The notes under the pieces were generated by a model. That model made no database searches and was not told where the DNA came from. It saw only the letters and a program-made list of their open reading frames with translations. Both the position numbers and the translations under genes were made by a program. From contig CM051456.1 in assembly GCA_028274465.1 (NCBI GenBank), forward strand, positions 73,146,753 to 73,210,752: 64,000 bases of DNA, written 5' to 3'. This stretch comes from Plantago ovata (Eukaryota > Streptophyta > Magnoliopsida > Lamiales > Plantaginaceae). Position 1 is the stretch's first letter; each line of letters begins with the position of its first letter. Of this stretch, positions 45,856 to 58,888 are shown piece after piece.

Positions 45856-46190
45856 GCGATGGATCCATCCGTCGCTAAATAATGCCGATCGGTCGCTAAT
45901 AACAATTAGCGACCGATCGGTGTTTTTAGCGACGGATAAAATCTTCGTCGCTAAACCGTTAGTCGCTAGCGAATTAGCGATCGATGAGTCATCGGTCGCT
46001 AATTAGCGACGGATTAGCGACGGATAAGGAGGTTGACTTTTAGCAACCGATGACTCATCCGTTGCTAAGGGCCCCGGAGATCCAGCGACGGACAACCCAT
46101 CCATCGCTGGATCTCTGAAGCTCTCAGCGACGGATGAGTTATCCGTCGCTGGAGCTCTGAGCTCCCAGCGACGGATAAACTCATAGGTTG
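45856..46190. repeat. CACTA left subterminal palindrome cluster
   Basis: At least eight AGCGAC(G/C)GAT words in direct and inverted order, several forming 25-bp palindromes around GAGTT or AGTC centres. The third copy (61128-61480) has an extra AGCGACGAATT step. Presumed binding sites for the element-encoded protein. Confidence 0.85.
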
Positions 46191-46455
46191 CTAAATCTTA
46201 TATTTTTGTTTAATTTTGTAGATATAATAATGAGAACCAAAATCAAATGCAACCTGTTCAATTAAGCAACATGTTATAGAAATTCTTATAGACCAAATAA
46301 ACAAAAAAATAATCCAAAAAAATCATACTAAATGTACCAAAACCCTCCATACATATAATAATAATCATACGTACACAATTCTAATCCAAAATAATATCAT
46401 AGTGTACACAGTATTCATGTAGAAAATAGTAAATAGAGTCGAAAAGGATAGGGGA

Positions 46456-48448
46456 TCATGGAGAGGTAGGTGGTTCCATCCCCAGCTTCGCATACAGCTC
46501 AGCAAACATAGTACCATATTGAGCCTGCTTCGCAGCTAGCCTCTTCACCTCCTCATCCCTCTCCTGCAACTGAAGTAAGAGGGCCTGCTCTCGAGCGGAA
46601 GCTGCTGCTGAAGATGATGAAGATGTACCGGCACGGGAATGACGAGTCGGCCTCGAGTCCAATTCAGGGATGGCTGCTGCACTCCCCAGTCCCAAGCGAC
46701 GGCCCTTCTCGTCTGGAGGATTCACCTCGAGGAAAATAGCATTCATTTCCTCAACAGTGAGATCCTGATCACGAATCCTGGCCTCGTAGGCCGTCTGAAA
46801 TTATAAATCAAGAGTATAAGGTGTTAGTTATGTTGTTAATTAGTTATGAAATCATTAGTATTTAATAAACACATGTATTGTTGAACTTACCGCAATTGTT
46901 GTGGCCTCGTCACTCAACCACTGTCCGTCCTTGGCCTTCTGAGATCTCGAGAACAAGGTGAATAGGAGACTCTCCTTATCCTTCAACTGAATGACACATG
47001 AAAGCATCATATACTTAGTTTTAAAGTTCGAAATGCAAGTAAATAACAAGTATAAGAATGATGAATTCACAAAGTTAATACATTTACCTTCTGCCTCACA
47101 TGTGCTGTAGCGATCGACTCCGAGCCAAAACGGTGTGTCACCAGGGTACGGTTCCCATCATTCGGCTGCTTCTTCCGGTTCTCAATGTTCTGTTCAGCCT
47201 GCGCCTGGACTCTCTCGTTAGCCCAATACACCTTCCACGCCTCCCAAATTTCATCTCCGGGCCAATCACCGCTACGTGGACGGCCCTGGGTATACAGTTT
47301 CTTCATGTTATGAACCATGCACTTGTAAAGGGCACTACCATGAGAGTTGAAGCTCCACCAGAGATCCATCAGCAATGCTTTCGGAAGGAAGAAATCTTTC
47401 TACACAATTACAAATAAACATCGAAACACATACGTTGGTGAATACTTAAAAACATTCAAGTATAACAAGGGGAAACAACATGTATCAAATATATAACAAG
47501 GAGAAACAACATCTATTCAAGTATATCGGTGACTAACATATCACCCAAGTTCAGTGGCTAACATACCACTCAAATATAGTGGCTACCATACCACTCACAT
47601 TGTCATATATTTCACTAAAACAATGGTGACTAACATATCACCCAAGTACAGTGGCTAACATACCACTCACACAAAGTGGTTAACATACCACTCACAACAC
47701 AAACAATTAGGTAACTAATGTACAATTATTAACTCACCCTCAGCTCCTCGAACAGCTCTCCCTTAATTTGGTCCGGGATGCAATGCCACTGGCTGCCACC
47801 CTCTTGCGGTGGGATCATCCTGTTCCGTATTATCCCACTGAGTACTTTGGCAGCGCGCTCCCCATACAACCTGTGAAGAACAGGTAAGTCAATAGTGAAA
47901 CCTTCGGTTAGTTCGGTATATATATATTAAAAGTTCGTAAATCAGTTAATGCCTAATACTTACTTCTCTCCATTGGGGTAAAGGACAGGGCGACCATTCC
48001 ACATCAGACCATCTTCCGGCCTTTGAAAGGGACAACCGTCATCTGGAACGTGGGCCCACGGGTCGTGGAGGGAGGAATAGGCAGTCGATCCCCTACTCGA
48101 CCCAGGTGGAGTCCCAAAAATAGTAGGGGAGCCCTTCTGTGAGCCCTGACCGGTGTCCTCTCCGTCGGTATCATCCCTCTGGAACTGCGAGGTCATGTAT
48201 CGTGGCCTCCTGGGTCGTGGCATCTGCAATAAAAAGATCCGTGTTATTACATACACAATTGAATATAAAACATGTAAAGTCATTAAGAGATAAAGTAAGG
48301 AACGACTCTGGACATTTGGGTGGTCACGCCAGTAGGCCTGCCAATACTCATGAAGGGGAGCTGGCATCCATTCCGAAGGCGGAACTCCCAACAGCCAGTT
48401 GGCTTTCCAAGCTTCAAGTAGGATATCCCCCAACGTAGGAACTGACAT
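46456..48448 (-). CDS. Ptta/En/Spm-type CACTA protein, five exons
   Basis: Exons by GT-AG boundaries: 48448-47964, 47870-47738, 47399-47088, 46986-46891, 46794-46456, totalling 1365 nt (454 codons plus stop) in one frame. Features: N-terminal TLGDILLEAWKANWLLG; a Pro/Arg-rich PRPRRPRYM; the family core LWWSFNSHGSALYKCMVHNM, WKVYWANERVQAQAEQN and NRTLVTHRFGSESIATAHV (Transposase_24-like); C-terminal AREQALLLQLQERDEEVKRL coiled coil. Likely the DNA-binding partner acting on the subterminal palindromes. The first exon might hide a frame-neutral intron before MPRPRR (a TTTATTGCAG lies just upstream of it). Intact in this copy. Confidence 0.8.
47415..47705. repeat. Short repeats in an intron of the CACTA gene
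   Basis: About six units of the type GTGGCTAACATACCACTCA, in which AGTGG and CCACT form small inverted arms, plus two units of ACAAGG(G/A)GAAACAACAT. They fill most of the second intron and recur at 62700-62990. Confidence 0.75.
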
Positions 48449-49288
48449 CTAATAACAATCAACCTAATATATAAGATAACCACAACGTAGGAACTGACAT
48501 CTAATAATAAAATAACCACAATTCTTACCCATTTTTAATTTGCATTATACTTACAATATTTCGAAATTACAACTAAAAATACTTATAATACATACTCATT
48601 TTAATTTATCAATGAGTTCTTTATTTTTATACTTAGAATTTTTTTTAAATATGACTACAAATACTTATAATACGAAACTATGGTGAAATTATCAACTACG
48701 ATTAACCACTAGAATTTATCAACTTATATTTCGATTATAGTTATACATTTTCATTAACAACTAATTATAATTATGGCCGAATCATACTACAACTCAATTC
48801 TAGGTCTCCATTCATCCGAAACAAAGTCTCAACACTCCAACTATCAATTCCTAAAAGAAAGTCCCAATTCCTAAAACAAATTATCAATTTCCAAAATACC
48901 CAATTCATCCCAAATCTATCAATTCACCAACCAAAACTTGTGTGAATCCCCCCTAATTTGAGCTACACAACATAATAGATACTAGTAGAATGCATACCAT
49001 TCAATGAAATCGAGAAAAAATGAAGAATACTCAAATTTAGACAATTTAGGGATAGAAGTTAATACCTTTGATTTCAGAAGAAATGGTTAAAGAATCAAGC
49101 AATTGACTAGCTACCCTTGTTCCTTGATGGAAGAGCTTCGAAATGCCTATAAGATTGCTTGAAATGGTGAAGAAATGAAGAAGATATGGAAATGGGGGTG
49201 GTCGCCTGTGGTGAAAACGACAAGGGGGGGAGCGGTTCTGTTTGTGGTTATCATCGATCTGAGACTAGGTCCCGTATATATATTTCCG
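48449..49288. other. AT-rich upstream region of the CACTA gene (second copy)
   Basis: Equivalent of 205-1042, nearly identical. Noncoding; no promoter box chosen. Confidence 0.6.
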
Positions 49289-49672
49289 TTTTAGCGATGG
49301 ATGGCTCATCCGTCGCTAAAACAGCGACCGATGGAACCATCGGTCGCTAACTAGCGACTGATGACGTCATCGGTCGCTATATATCAAAATCCTTTTTCTT
49401 TTTTTTTAATGGGTCAACGCCTAGCGACGGATAATTCATCCGTCGCTAAATAGAGACCGATAGACTTCATCGGTCGCAAAAAACAGCGACGGATGAGTCA
49501 TCCGTCGCTATTTAGCGACGGATGAGTCATCCGTCGCTGAACCTCCACGCCCTACGTACGCTTTATAGCGAACTGATTTTATCCGTCGCTAAGGTATTTT
49601 ATTCGTCGCTAAAGACCGATCGGTCCCTAAAATTAGCAATCGATCGATCCGTCGCTAAAAGTGGTTGCTAAA
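49289..49672. repeat. CACTA right subterminal palindrome cluster (second copy)
   Basis: As at 1043-1400, but with two consecutive copies of the palindrome AGCGACGGATGA/TCATCCGTCGCT near 49483-49540 where the first copy has one degenerate unit. Confidence 0.85.
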
Positions 49673-49694
49673 AGTTAGATTTCTTGTAGGGAAG

Positions 49695-50748
49695 ACAGGC
49701 TTCGAGACTTACGATGCTCATGCAAAGGAACGATTTCAACTACGTGCTGCCTTGTTGTGGACTATTAGTGACTTTCCAGCTTATGGCTCACTCTCAGGAT
49801 GGGTAACACAGGGAAAGATGGCTTGCCCCGTCTGCTTTGATGAAACGCGATCAGTTTCATTAAGGTCAAAAATAGGTTTTTTGGGTCATAGATGTTTTCT
49901 GGATCCGAAACACTCATGGCGTAGGGACACGAGATCTTTTAACGGTAAATCAGAACGTCGACCACGATCCAAAGAATTGTCTGGCAGTGATGTGTATAGG
50001 TGGTTGAATAGGGTGTCTCATTTGTTTGATGGACCGGGGAAGAGTCAAGCAAAACAGAAGAAGCGGAAGCGTACCCCTAAAGAAGGTAATTGGGTGAAAG
50101 TTAGTATCTTTTTTGAGTTACCTTACTGGGAACATTTGTTTATCAGGCATAATCTCGATCCATGCATGTCGAGAAAAACATATGTGACAATGTTTTAGGA
50201 ACAATGTTCGATATTCCAAGGAAAACGAAAGATACAATAAAAGAACGTGAGGATCTGCGTGATATGGGAATTAGACCAGAACTTCACATGGAAGTGTGTC
50301 CGAGGGACAACAAGCCGGTGAAGTCGATTGCTTACTTTAAACTGTCTCCCAAAGAGAGGAACGGTTTTTGTGAATTCCGAAAATCCGTTAAATTTCCGGA
50401 CGGCTATGCTTCCAAAATTTCAAGGTGCATAAAGGAAAAAAAAATATGTGGTTTGAAATCACATGATTGCCATGTTTTACATCAACGCCTCATCCCGGTA
50501 GGGATTCGAAGATTTCTCACCAAGGATGTGGTTGATGCTTTGTTTGAACTGGGGAATTTTTTCAAGGAATTGTGCTCGAAGACTATAAGAGTTGAAGATA
50601 TAGACAAACTGGAGAAGAACATACCTTTGATCTTATGTAAGCTGGAGAAAATATTTCCACCAGCTTTCTTCCCCGTCATGGTGCATTTATCCGTACACTT
50701 ACCTCAGCAGGCTAGGCTTGCTGGTCCTGTGCATGCACGGTGGATGTA
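49695..50748 (+). pseudogene. TNP2-type transposase, middle part (second copy)
   Basis: Same region as 1422-2476. A single base is missing near 50162 (GATCCATGC against GATCCAATGC), splitting it into frames ending at 50198 and starting at 50162. Ends at the solo-LTR TSD ATGTA (50744-50748). Confidence 0.9.
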
Positions 50749-51941
50749 TGATTAACGAGATTGTCATACTCAATTAATCAAATAAATTTATATTTAGTCA
50801 AAGGCAACTCACAGCTACAACGAAAACCAAGGAACGTAGTGTAGAAGTAAGATAACCCCGAGTGTCGATCTCTAAGGACTATAACTAGCTTTAACTAATT
50901 TAACTTAAAATATAAAATCAGAAAAGGATTTAGCAAAGGTTTTTCTTATCAATTATGATGGAAGTTAGTGATAGTATGATCGTTCTAAGCATCGAGTTCT
51001 AATTACACATGAAGTACTTGAAGTTTGTATAGAAATCTATGATCAAGAATTGTCCTAGTGTTTCTTTCAATTTAACACTAATCTACGAAGATAGATGGCT
51101 TAGATAGATCAAAGAAATAAAACAATAAAAAGTCTTAAACCCGCGAAGCCACTCATGCATAATTAAGAACCCTAGCTATGAATTCATATACTATCACCAA
51201 CCTTAGATTTAGCTACTCATGTATAAATCGCAATCAACAAGCATAATCAAATTAAGAGTCAATGAAACCATGTTGAATTGAATAAACAAAAGCAGCAAAA
51301 TCGGGAGATACAAGTTACCAACGAACGTTGTCAATCTCCGGTTAATTGCTAACTCACAAGCAAGAATCGAGAATCAAAGATGTCCAATCTCTATGCTTAA
51401 GCTTCCAAATCAATAAGAAAAAGAGTCTTCTATGCTAATAACTCCCGAAGAAGCTCTGGAGAATTTGTCTCTCAAAATAAGGTGAAAAGGTATAAAAAAC
51501 GAACTAAATAGGCAAAACTATATATACTAGTCGACAGATGGGGGGCGAACCGCCTGGGGTCCCAAGCGAACCGCCTGGCACCGGGCGAACCGCCTGGGAG
51601 CTCCAGGTCGGTGGTAGCGAGTTTATGGCTTCAGGTTCCTTTTTGGACTCGATTTTTCCTTCTAGTGACCTTTAAGCCTTGCAACTCGTCCCCTAGGCCT
51701 CAAAACTCGTCTGGAAACTTCTGGATACACCACGGATGACCTAGAAGCACCAAAACTTCGTTCTCTTCACCATAATTTCCCTTCAAAAGTACGTTTTTCA
51801 CGTAAAACCTGAAATATGCAAAGAAAAGGGAAACTTGACACTATTCTAATAAAATGCACTAAAATATAAGCTAAATTAACCTAGAGGATAGCTAAATTGG
51901 TGAAAGAGACTCGAATGAAAGTGTAAAATACACGTTCATCA
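50749..51941 (-). mobile_element. Solo Ty3/gypsy LTR in TNP2 (second copy)
   Basis: 1193 bp, same insertion as 2477-3668 with the TSD ATGTA on both sides (right 51942-51946). Contains GGCGAACCGCC motifs near 51543-51595 next to a TATATATA stretch. Shows the insertion preceded the tandem duplication. Confidence 0.9.
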
Positions 51942-53588
51942 ATGTACCCGATTGAGAGGTAACTACTTAATATATATGTGGCTGTTTATTTACATATTTA
52001 ATATATTCATGCCTATATGCTTAATCAATATCTCTATATCTACTATCTGAAGGATGATGGGAGCTCTGAAACGGTATGTTCGTAATAGAGCGCATCCAGA
52101 AGCTTCAATTGCTGAATCATACATTGTAAAAGAGCTTCTCACATTTATATCCATGTATCTTACGGAGATTACTACAAAATTTAACCAGCGGAGTAGGAAT
52201 TATGATGGTGTTCCAAGTTAGACAGAGGATCTTTCAATTTTCACAATGAGAGTGCGTCCTTTTGGAAGTATCAGACGCAACTCAGTGAAGAAATCAATCC
52301 TTTTGAGGGATGACGATGTAACCAGAGCCCATATCTTTGTTTTGCGGAACTGTGACGAAGTCGAGGAGTACATTGTGTAAGTTGTTAATCTCTGATCGTT
52401 GCTTTAAACTGCATATTATTTTTCTTTTATTGACATTTAACGTACTGAGTATTCTGCCAAATTTGAATATGAAATTTGCAAGGATGTTCGTAGCAGAGTC
52501 TCGAGGCATTACAATTGAAGAAGACAAAACCTTACGAATTACCGACCCTGAAATGAAACGATTCCCTGTATGGTTTAGGGATCATGTAACATATGTTGTC
52601 CGTAATTGCATTGTTCCAAGTATAAGCGTACAGTGAATACTTGTTGAGATTTCTTATTCTAGTAATGGTTGTAAATTTATGTAGGTTAATGTTTTGCGCA
52701 ATAAGAAAGATGCTGCTGCAACAGATGGATTGTGGGCACTTTCTAATGGTCCACTCAACATGACAAATTATTTTAATGGTTGCATCGTGAATGAAGTTCG
52801 TTTCCATACAAAGGACGATGAGGCTCGTCGAACAACTCAGAATAGTGGTGTGTTGGTTGAAGGTGAGCACAAAGGTAAGAAAATGGACTTCTACGAGTTC
52901 GTAGATGGTGTCGTTGAGCTGTCGTATTTTGGTAGTCGTAAAGTGGTACTGTTTCGATGTGAGTGGTATGAAACATGAAAGCAAACTGGGCAAGGTAAAA
53001 GAATTTTGGATGATAAGCGCTTCATTAGCATTGACAAAAGATACAAAAGGTACAAACAAGATCCTTTTGTTTTACCTATACATGTCCAGCAATTGTTTTA
53101 TCTTAATGATACTAAATGGGGGGGGGGGGGAGAATTGGCTAGTAGTTCAACGAATTCAACATAGACATTTATGGGACCTTCCTGAAAATTCGATAGTCGA
53201 AGAGCGTGATGTTGGGAGCTCATCTTTTGAAAGTCCAATGCAGCAATACGAGTCGGGGGGGGGGGGGGTTAATGAACTCCTCGTTGATCCTCATGTTGAT
53301 GCAATTCACCTTGTTCGGGATGACTTGGAGCCAGATATTGTAGACATAGATGAGTTCAATAAGGTAAGGCAGGAAAGTAGACCTGGAGGTGATCATGATG
53401 AGGATGGAGGTGATCATGATGAGGATGGTGGTGATGACGATTATGAACATTTCATAGAAGAATTAGACTTGGAATTGTTTGAAGAACTGGACCCTGATGA
53501 AACAAAGGCCACAAACTCGTGCCATAGTGAGGATGAGGACTGTGAGAGACCGAAGGGAAAGAGGAGGAGATGCAAGTGTCATATTTGA
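51942..53588 (+). pseudogene. TNP2-type transposase, C-terminal part (second copy)
   Basis: Same exons as 3669-5317. Here both poly-G runs are shorter or of another length and the frame 52905-53588 passes through them (NGGGGENWLVVQ, YESGGGGVNELLVD) to the KGKRRRCKCHI end. A TGA at 52976 (YET stop) separates it from the upstream DUF4216-like frame 52694-52978. Confidence 0.85.
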
Positions 53589-54476
53589 GTCGTTATCTAG
53601 CTTTGCTGATCAACTGGTTGTGTTTACGTAGATTAGATCATAGATTGTAATTTTACAACTGTACTTTCTTTTTAATGAAATTTTCCATTTTGAACTATCG
53701 AGCTTTGCTGATCATCTGGTCGTTATTTACGTAGACAACAAATGTTGTATCTGTTTCTTGATATTTATTCCCGTCTATATGTGTGTTTGAAAATAGTTTG
53801 TTGTACTGATGATCAGGTTGTTCTGTGGTGTCTAGTTCTTGCAGCATTATGTTTATGGAACTTGCAGCATAATCAAATGAGAAGAATCAAAGTCCAACTA
53901 GTCCATTTTTTCATTTTTCTCTTGTTTATGGTCTCATATTCTCTAAATTCATGTGTTGCAAGTTCATCTCATGCTGACATTATTCATATAACCTCAACAA
54001 GTCTATGAGAACTTGTAGAGATGATCATATATGCAAGAACATCAGTTCTGGGCAGAATCCAAGGGCCACCAGTGCATTTCTCAATTTTTTCTGATTTATC
54101 CTCTCTTATTTCCTGAATTCTTGTTCTGGTAAGTCCTACCAACCAAACCTCATTCATATAACCTTAAAATTCATACATGAACCGGTCCATATACTCATTT
54201 ACAGTACAATCCCAGTTCTGAGAAGAATCAAAGTCCTACTAGTCCATTTTTGCATTTTTCTCTTGTTTCCGGTCTCAGATTCTCTATATTCTTGTTTTGC
54301 CAGTTCATGTCATGAACACATCATTCATATAACCTCAACAAGTTTATAAGAACTTCTACATATGATCATATATGGAAGAACATCAGTTCTGGGAAGAATC
54401 CAAGGGCCACTAGTGCAGTTTTCAATTTTTTCAAATTTATCCTCTATTATTTCTTGATTTCTTGTTCTGGTACATC
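53589..54476. repeat. 3' flank of TNP2 gene (second copy)
   Basis: Counterpart of 5318-6204 with the same 340-bp tandem duplication. No gene supported. Confidence 0.65.
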
Positions 54477-54734
54477 TGATGAACGATATTGTCAGACTCG
54501 AACAATCAAATGAATTTGTTTAAAAGCCAAAGGGCAACTCACAACTACACAAAACACGTAGTGCAAAGGTAAGATGACCTCGAGTGTCGATCTCTAGGCA
54601 CTTAACTAGCTTTAACTACAATAATTATTATAAATTCAATAAACAAACTTAACTTAGCTTAACTCAACAATATATGACGAGAGGTGGTGATAGTAATGCT
54701 CATTCTAAGCATCGGGTTCTAATTATGCATGAAA
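54477..54734 (-). mobile_element. Ty3/gypsy LTR fragment (second copy)
   Basis: Counterpart of 6205-6462, beginning TGATGAACGATATTGTCAG. The 245 bp after it (to 54980) are the unidentified junction segment. Confidence 0.72.
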
Positions 54735-54980
54735 GTGCAACACGTACTGCTTTAAAAGTAATTCGAACGGATCTTGCTGTGGGAATTGTTTACACCGTAT
54801 CAGACAATTCTCTATTCAGAGAGGATACTGTCGCAAGGTTTCCACCCAAACACTCGATCAGATGAACCACCAAAAGACAGGTTTTGACATGTATTTTGAA
54901 AGCTTCTTATCTATACTAATACTTAGCTAAGGTTGTCAGGCTTAGTGCAAGCAGTACTTGATAATTGTAAATACTGAAAA

Positions 54981-56063
54981 TTGATAATGTTGAATTTGAT
55001 CAAAGAGATACACAGATGCAAGCTCAATGAAGGAGGGAACATGTCTGAACATGTTCTCAAGATGATTGGTCTCTTTGAGAAGCTTGTCGATGCCGGTGTC
55101 AAGTTGGAGAATAAGATCATGGTGATCTTTGTCCTTCAATCATTGTCGAGTTCATATTCTCAGTTCATCATTAACTACACCATGAATGCGAAGGACGTTA
55201 CATTGCCCGAGCTCCATAATCTGTTGAAGACATATGATCAAACTCTTCCTAAGAAGGAGAAATCGATCATGTATGTTGGGCAACCGTCTAACCCAAACCC
55301 GAGAAACAAAGGTGCTAAGGGTAAGGGAAAGTCGGGAGCCAAGGCTAACACTTCGAGTGATAGGCCTAAGCGTCTGAACCAGAAAAGGAAGTTCAAGAGG
55401 AGCGGAACGGTACGCACAGATGAACGTCTGTTCTGTAAGCAGAAAGGGCATTGGAAGAAAGATTGCCCTAAGCTAAGGGCAGATCAAGCTAAGAAGCCGC
55501 CGGCTTCTAGCTCAGGTATGTTTGTTATTGAAATGAACATGACTACTTCTGACTCCAATGGTTGGGTATTAGATACAACTTGTGACTCACACATTTGTAA
55601 TAATGTGCAGGGGCTAATTGAACACAGGCTAGTCAAGCAAGGTGAAATCGACTTGCATGTTGGGAACGGAAATCCAGTTGAAGCCAAACGCGTTGGACGC
55701 TGCAAGATAGATTTACCATCAGGACAATGTTTAGAACTTGATAAAGTTTATTTTGTTCCATCCATTGTCAGAAATATTATTTCCATTCCATTGTTGGACA
55801 ATTTGGGTTTTTCCTTTCGTTTTGCTAATAATACTTGTTATTTTTCGTTAAATAACCAGTATTATGGAAAGGCTCGCTTAGTGAATGGTTTATATATTTT
55901 GCAAAGTAGTCTACCTTTATTTCAAATACATAACAAACAACCGTCTTCAAGTAGGAAGAACAATCCATCTTATCTATGGCATTGTCGGCTAGGCCATATC
56001 AATGAAACACGGATTCAAAGACTAAGGAAGTTGGACTACTTAGAACCATTTGATTTCGAATGA
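54981..56063 (+). pseudogene. copia-A gag, protease and pre-integrase, second copy
   Basis: 360 open codons from gag (LIKEIHRCKLNEGGNM) through a zinc knuckle in which the first Cys is replaced (RLFCKQKGHWKKDC, where copy one has CLFC), the protease site WVLDTTCDSH and the HCRLGH region. A TCA-to-TGA change ends it at 56061. The upstream part of gag is absent, so the ATG at 54981 is not the true start. Confidence 0.85.
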
Positions 56064-57440
56064 TATGGTACATGCGAATCATGTGTTAAGGGTAAGATGA
56101 CGAACAAACCCTTTGTTGGACAAGGTGTTCGTGCCACTCGCTGCTTAGAGCTCATACATACCGATGTATGTGGACCTTTTAAAGTCCAAGCACGTGGAGG
56201 TTATTCTTACTTCGTTACCTTTACTGACGATTTCTCAAGGTATGGATATATTTATCTTATGAAGAATAAATTTGAGACCTTTGGGAAATTCAAGGAGTTT
56301 AGGAATGAGGTCGAGAATGAATTGAACCTAAGGATAGTCACTCTTCGATCAGATCGAGGAGGTGAATACCTTAGTGAAGAATTTATCGACTACTTGAAGG
56401 AGAATGGAATTCAATCGCAATGGACCCCTCCTGGAACACCACAATTAAATGGTGTGTCTGAGAGAAGGAATCGAACCCTGCTAGACATGGTGAGATCAAT
56501 GATTGGATTCTCGACTCTTCCAAAATATCTATGGGGATATGCGCTACAAACTGCAATCTACATTCTGAACCGTGTACCATCTAAATCAGTGGAGAAAACT
56601 CCTTATGAGTTATGGAAAGGAAAGAAGCCCTCACTGGGCTATCTTAGACCTTCGGGCTGTCCTGTGATAGTCAAATTGTTGCTCACTGATAAGTTAGATG
56701 CCAAGGGTATCAAAGTTTATTTCATAGGCTATCCTCGTCAGACGAGAGGCTATGAATTCTATCATGCTGAAGATCACCAGGTGATAGTATCTAGAAACGT
56801 CAAGTTTTTAGAAGCAGAATACCTCGAAGAAGAGAGGTTAGATGATATGATAGAACTTGAAGAAATTCAAGACTTTGACACGCGCGAACATGAGTTCTCT
56901 AAATCTTCTGATTTGGATTCAAGTTCAGTGGGAGCTTTCAAAGCAGACAAGGGTAATGGTATGACACTTGCTAGGCATGTCATAGTCAGTGGGAGTCCTG
57001 TGATTAGATCAACGGTTGAAACCACACCAATAGAGCCCGTTGTCAATCAACCTGTGCAACAAGTTGCACAAGAGCAGCCTCCCGCTAGGGAACAGGGTCG
57101 TAGCACGCGACCGGCTGCATTAGTGCCCACTGTTAATGTTCGTGTTACACGAAGCCAGAAAAGAAAAGCACCAGAAACACTGACAGAAGCACCAGTCGAG
57201 CTCCGTAGGTCGAAGAGGATCCCAAAAGGACCTCAGAAGCAAAGCTTTATGCTAGAAGACATCAGTGAAGTTGATGTTGGCTTATCAGATCGGGAAGACC
57301 CCGAGACCTACAAACAGGCAATAAATGATATTGACCCAGACAAATGGCAAGAGGCCATGGAATTGGAAATGGACTCCATGTACCTGAACCAAGTTTGGAG
57401 CTTGGTACACTTGCCCCAAGGGGTTAGACCTATTGGGTGA
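56064..57440 (+). pseudogene. copia-A integrase and RT start, second copy
   Basis: Integrase core with D (HTDVCGPF), D (RSDRGGEY) and E (SERRNR) all present, then the linker and the start of RT up to GVRPIG, where TGC has become TGA (57438). The ATG at 56097 is internal. Integrase is intact on paper. Confidence 0.88.
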
Positions 57441-58868
57441 AAATGGGTCTTTAAACGAAAGACAGATGCCGATGGCAAGGTACAAACGCACAAGGCTAGA
57501 CTTGTGGCGAAGGGCTACACACAAAGGTATGGCATCGATTACGATGAAACCTTTTCACCGGTAGCAAAGTTGAAGTCTATTCGAATTCTACTTGCGATAG
57601 CTACCTACTATGATTATGAGATCTGACAGATGGATGTAAAGACTGCCTTCCTCAATGGCGACCTTGAGGAAGAGGTCTATATGGTACATCCGAAAGGTTT
57701 TATTAGTAAAACCAGGCCAACTGCTGTATGCAAATTACAGATATCCATCTATGGGCTAAAGCAAGCGTCTAGGAGCTGGAATATCCGCTTTGACGAAGCT
57801 GTCAAATCGTTTGACTTCGACAGAAGCGTAGAAGATCCCTGTGACTACACTAGGCACAGCAACAAGGGAGACGTTTTCATGATCATTTATGTTGATGACA
57901 TTTTGATCATGGGAAACAATGTCTCTATGCTAGAAGAGACTAAAGTTTGGTTATCAAGTACCTTCTCAATGAAGGACTTGGGTGAAGCGAACTACATCCT
58001 AGGGATAAAGATCTATAGAGATAGGTCCAAGAGGATGTTAGGATTGACACAGTCCACCTACATCGACAAAATACTGAAGCGTTATAAGATGGACGACTCA
58101 AAGAGAGGCTTTCTCCCAGCTAGGCATGGGATCGTGCTATCAGTTAACGATAGTCCTAAAACTGATGAAGAAAGAAAGGCAATGAGTCGTGTGCCCTATG
58201 CTTCAGAAGTAGGGTCTATTATGTATGCAATGAATTGCACAAGGCCAGATGTGGCATATGCGCTTAGTGTCACTTGTCGACACCAACAAAATCCAGGAGT
58301 ATCTCACTGGACTGTTGTAAAGAACATTCTTAAGTACCTTCGACGGACTAAGGAAATGTTCTTGGTGTTTGGTGGGGAACCAGAATTAAAGATGTCTGGT
58401 TATGTCGACGCTGGATTTGAATCAGATCCTGATGACTTTAAGTTACAGACAGGATACGTATTCAAATTGAACGAAGGAGCTGTCTGTTGGAAGAGTTCTA
58501 AGAAAGCCACGATTGCTGACTCAGCCATAGAAGTCGAGTACATTGCTGCATCAGAAGCATCGAAAGAAGCTGTCTGGATTTCAGAGTTCTTGAAGGAATT
58601 GAGGGTTGTTCCTGCACCTAATCCAATAACAATTTATTGTGACAACACGGGCGCCGTCGCTCAAGCCAAGGAGCCTAGATCTACAAACAAGAACAAACAT
58701 GTACTTAGAAAGTATCACGTTATACGTGAGATTATTGATAGAGGAGAAGTTAGTATAGAACGTGTCTCAACCACGGACAACGTGGCAGATCCTTTCACCA
58801 AGGTCTTATCAGTGGATGCCCACTTAAGAAATTATGTTAATCTAGGTATTAAGCATAAAGGTGACTGA
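57441..58868 (+). pseudogene. copia-A reverse transcriptase and RNase H, second copy
   Basis: One more stop where TGG became TGA (57624, before QMDVKTAFLNG). Then 412 open codons: RT with YVDDILIMG and RNase H with GYVDAGFESDPDD, ADSAIEVEYIAASEAS and NKNKHVLRKYHVIREII, ending HKGD at 58868. RNase H is much better kept than in the first copy. Confidence 0.9.
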
Positions 58869-58888
58869 CTCTACTCCAAGTGGGAGAT

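Larger units (their letters stand above)
45833..49691 (-). mobile_element. Inserted CACTA element, complete copy
   Basis: 3859 bp. Left end CACTACAAGGAGG, right end TTTCTTGTAGGG (one base off the TTTCTTGTAGTG of the first copy). TSD AAG at 45830-45832 and 49692-49694; joining the flanks restores a normal TNP2 reading (EYWK then TGFETYD). Both subterminal zones carry AGCGAC palindromes. It encodes one spliced minus-strand protein and no TNP2, so it needs transposase from elsewhere. The ends agree for only about nine bases. Confidence 0.92.
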
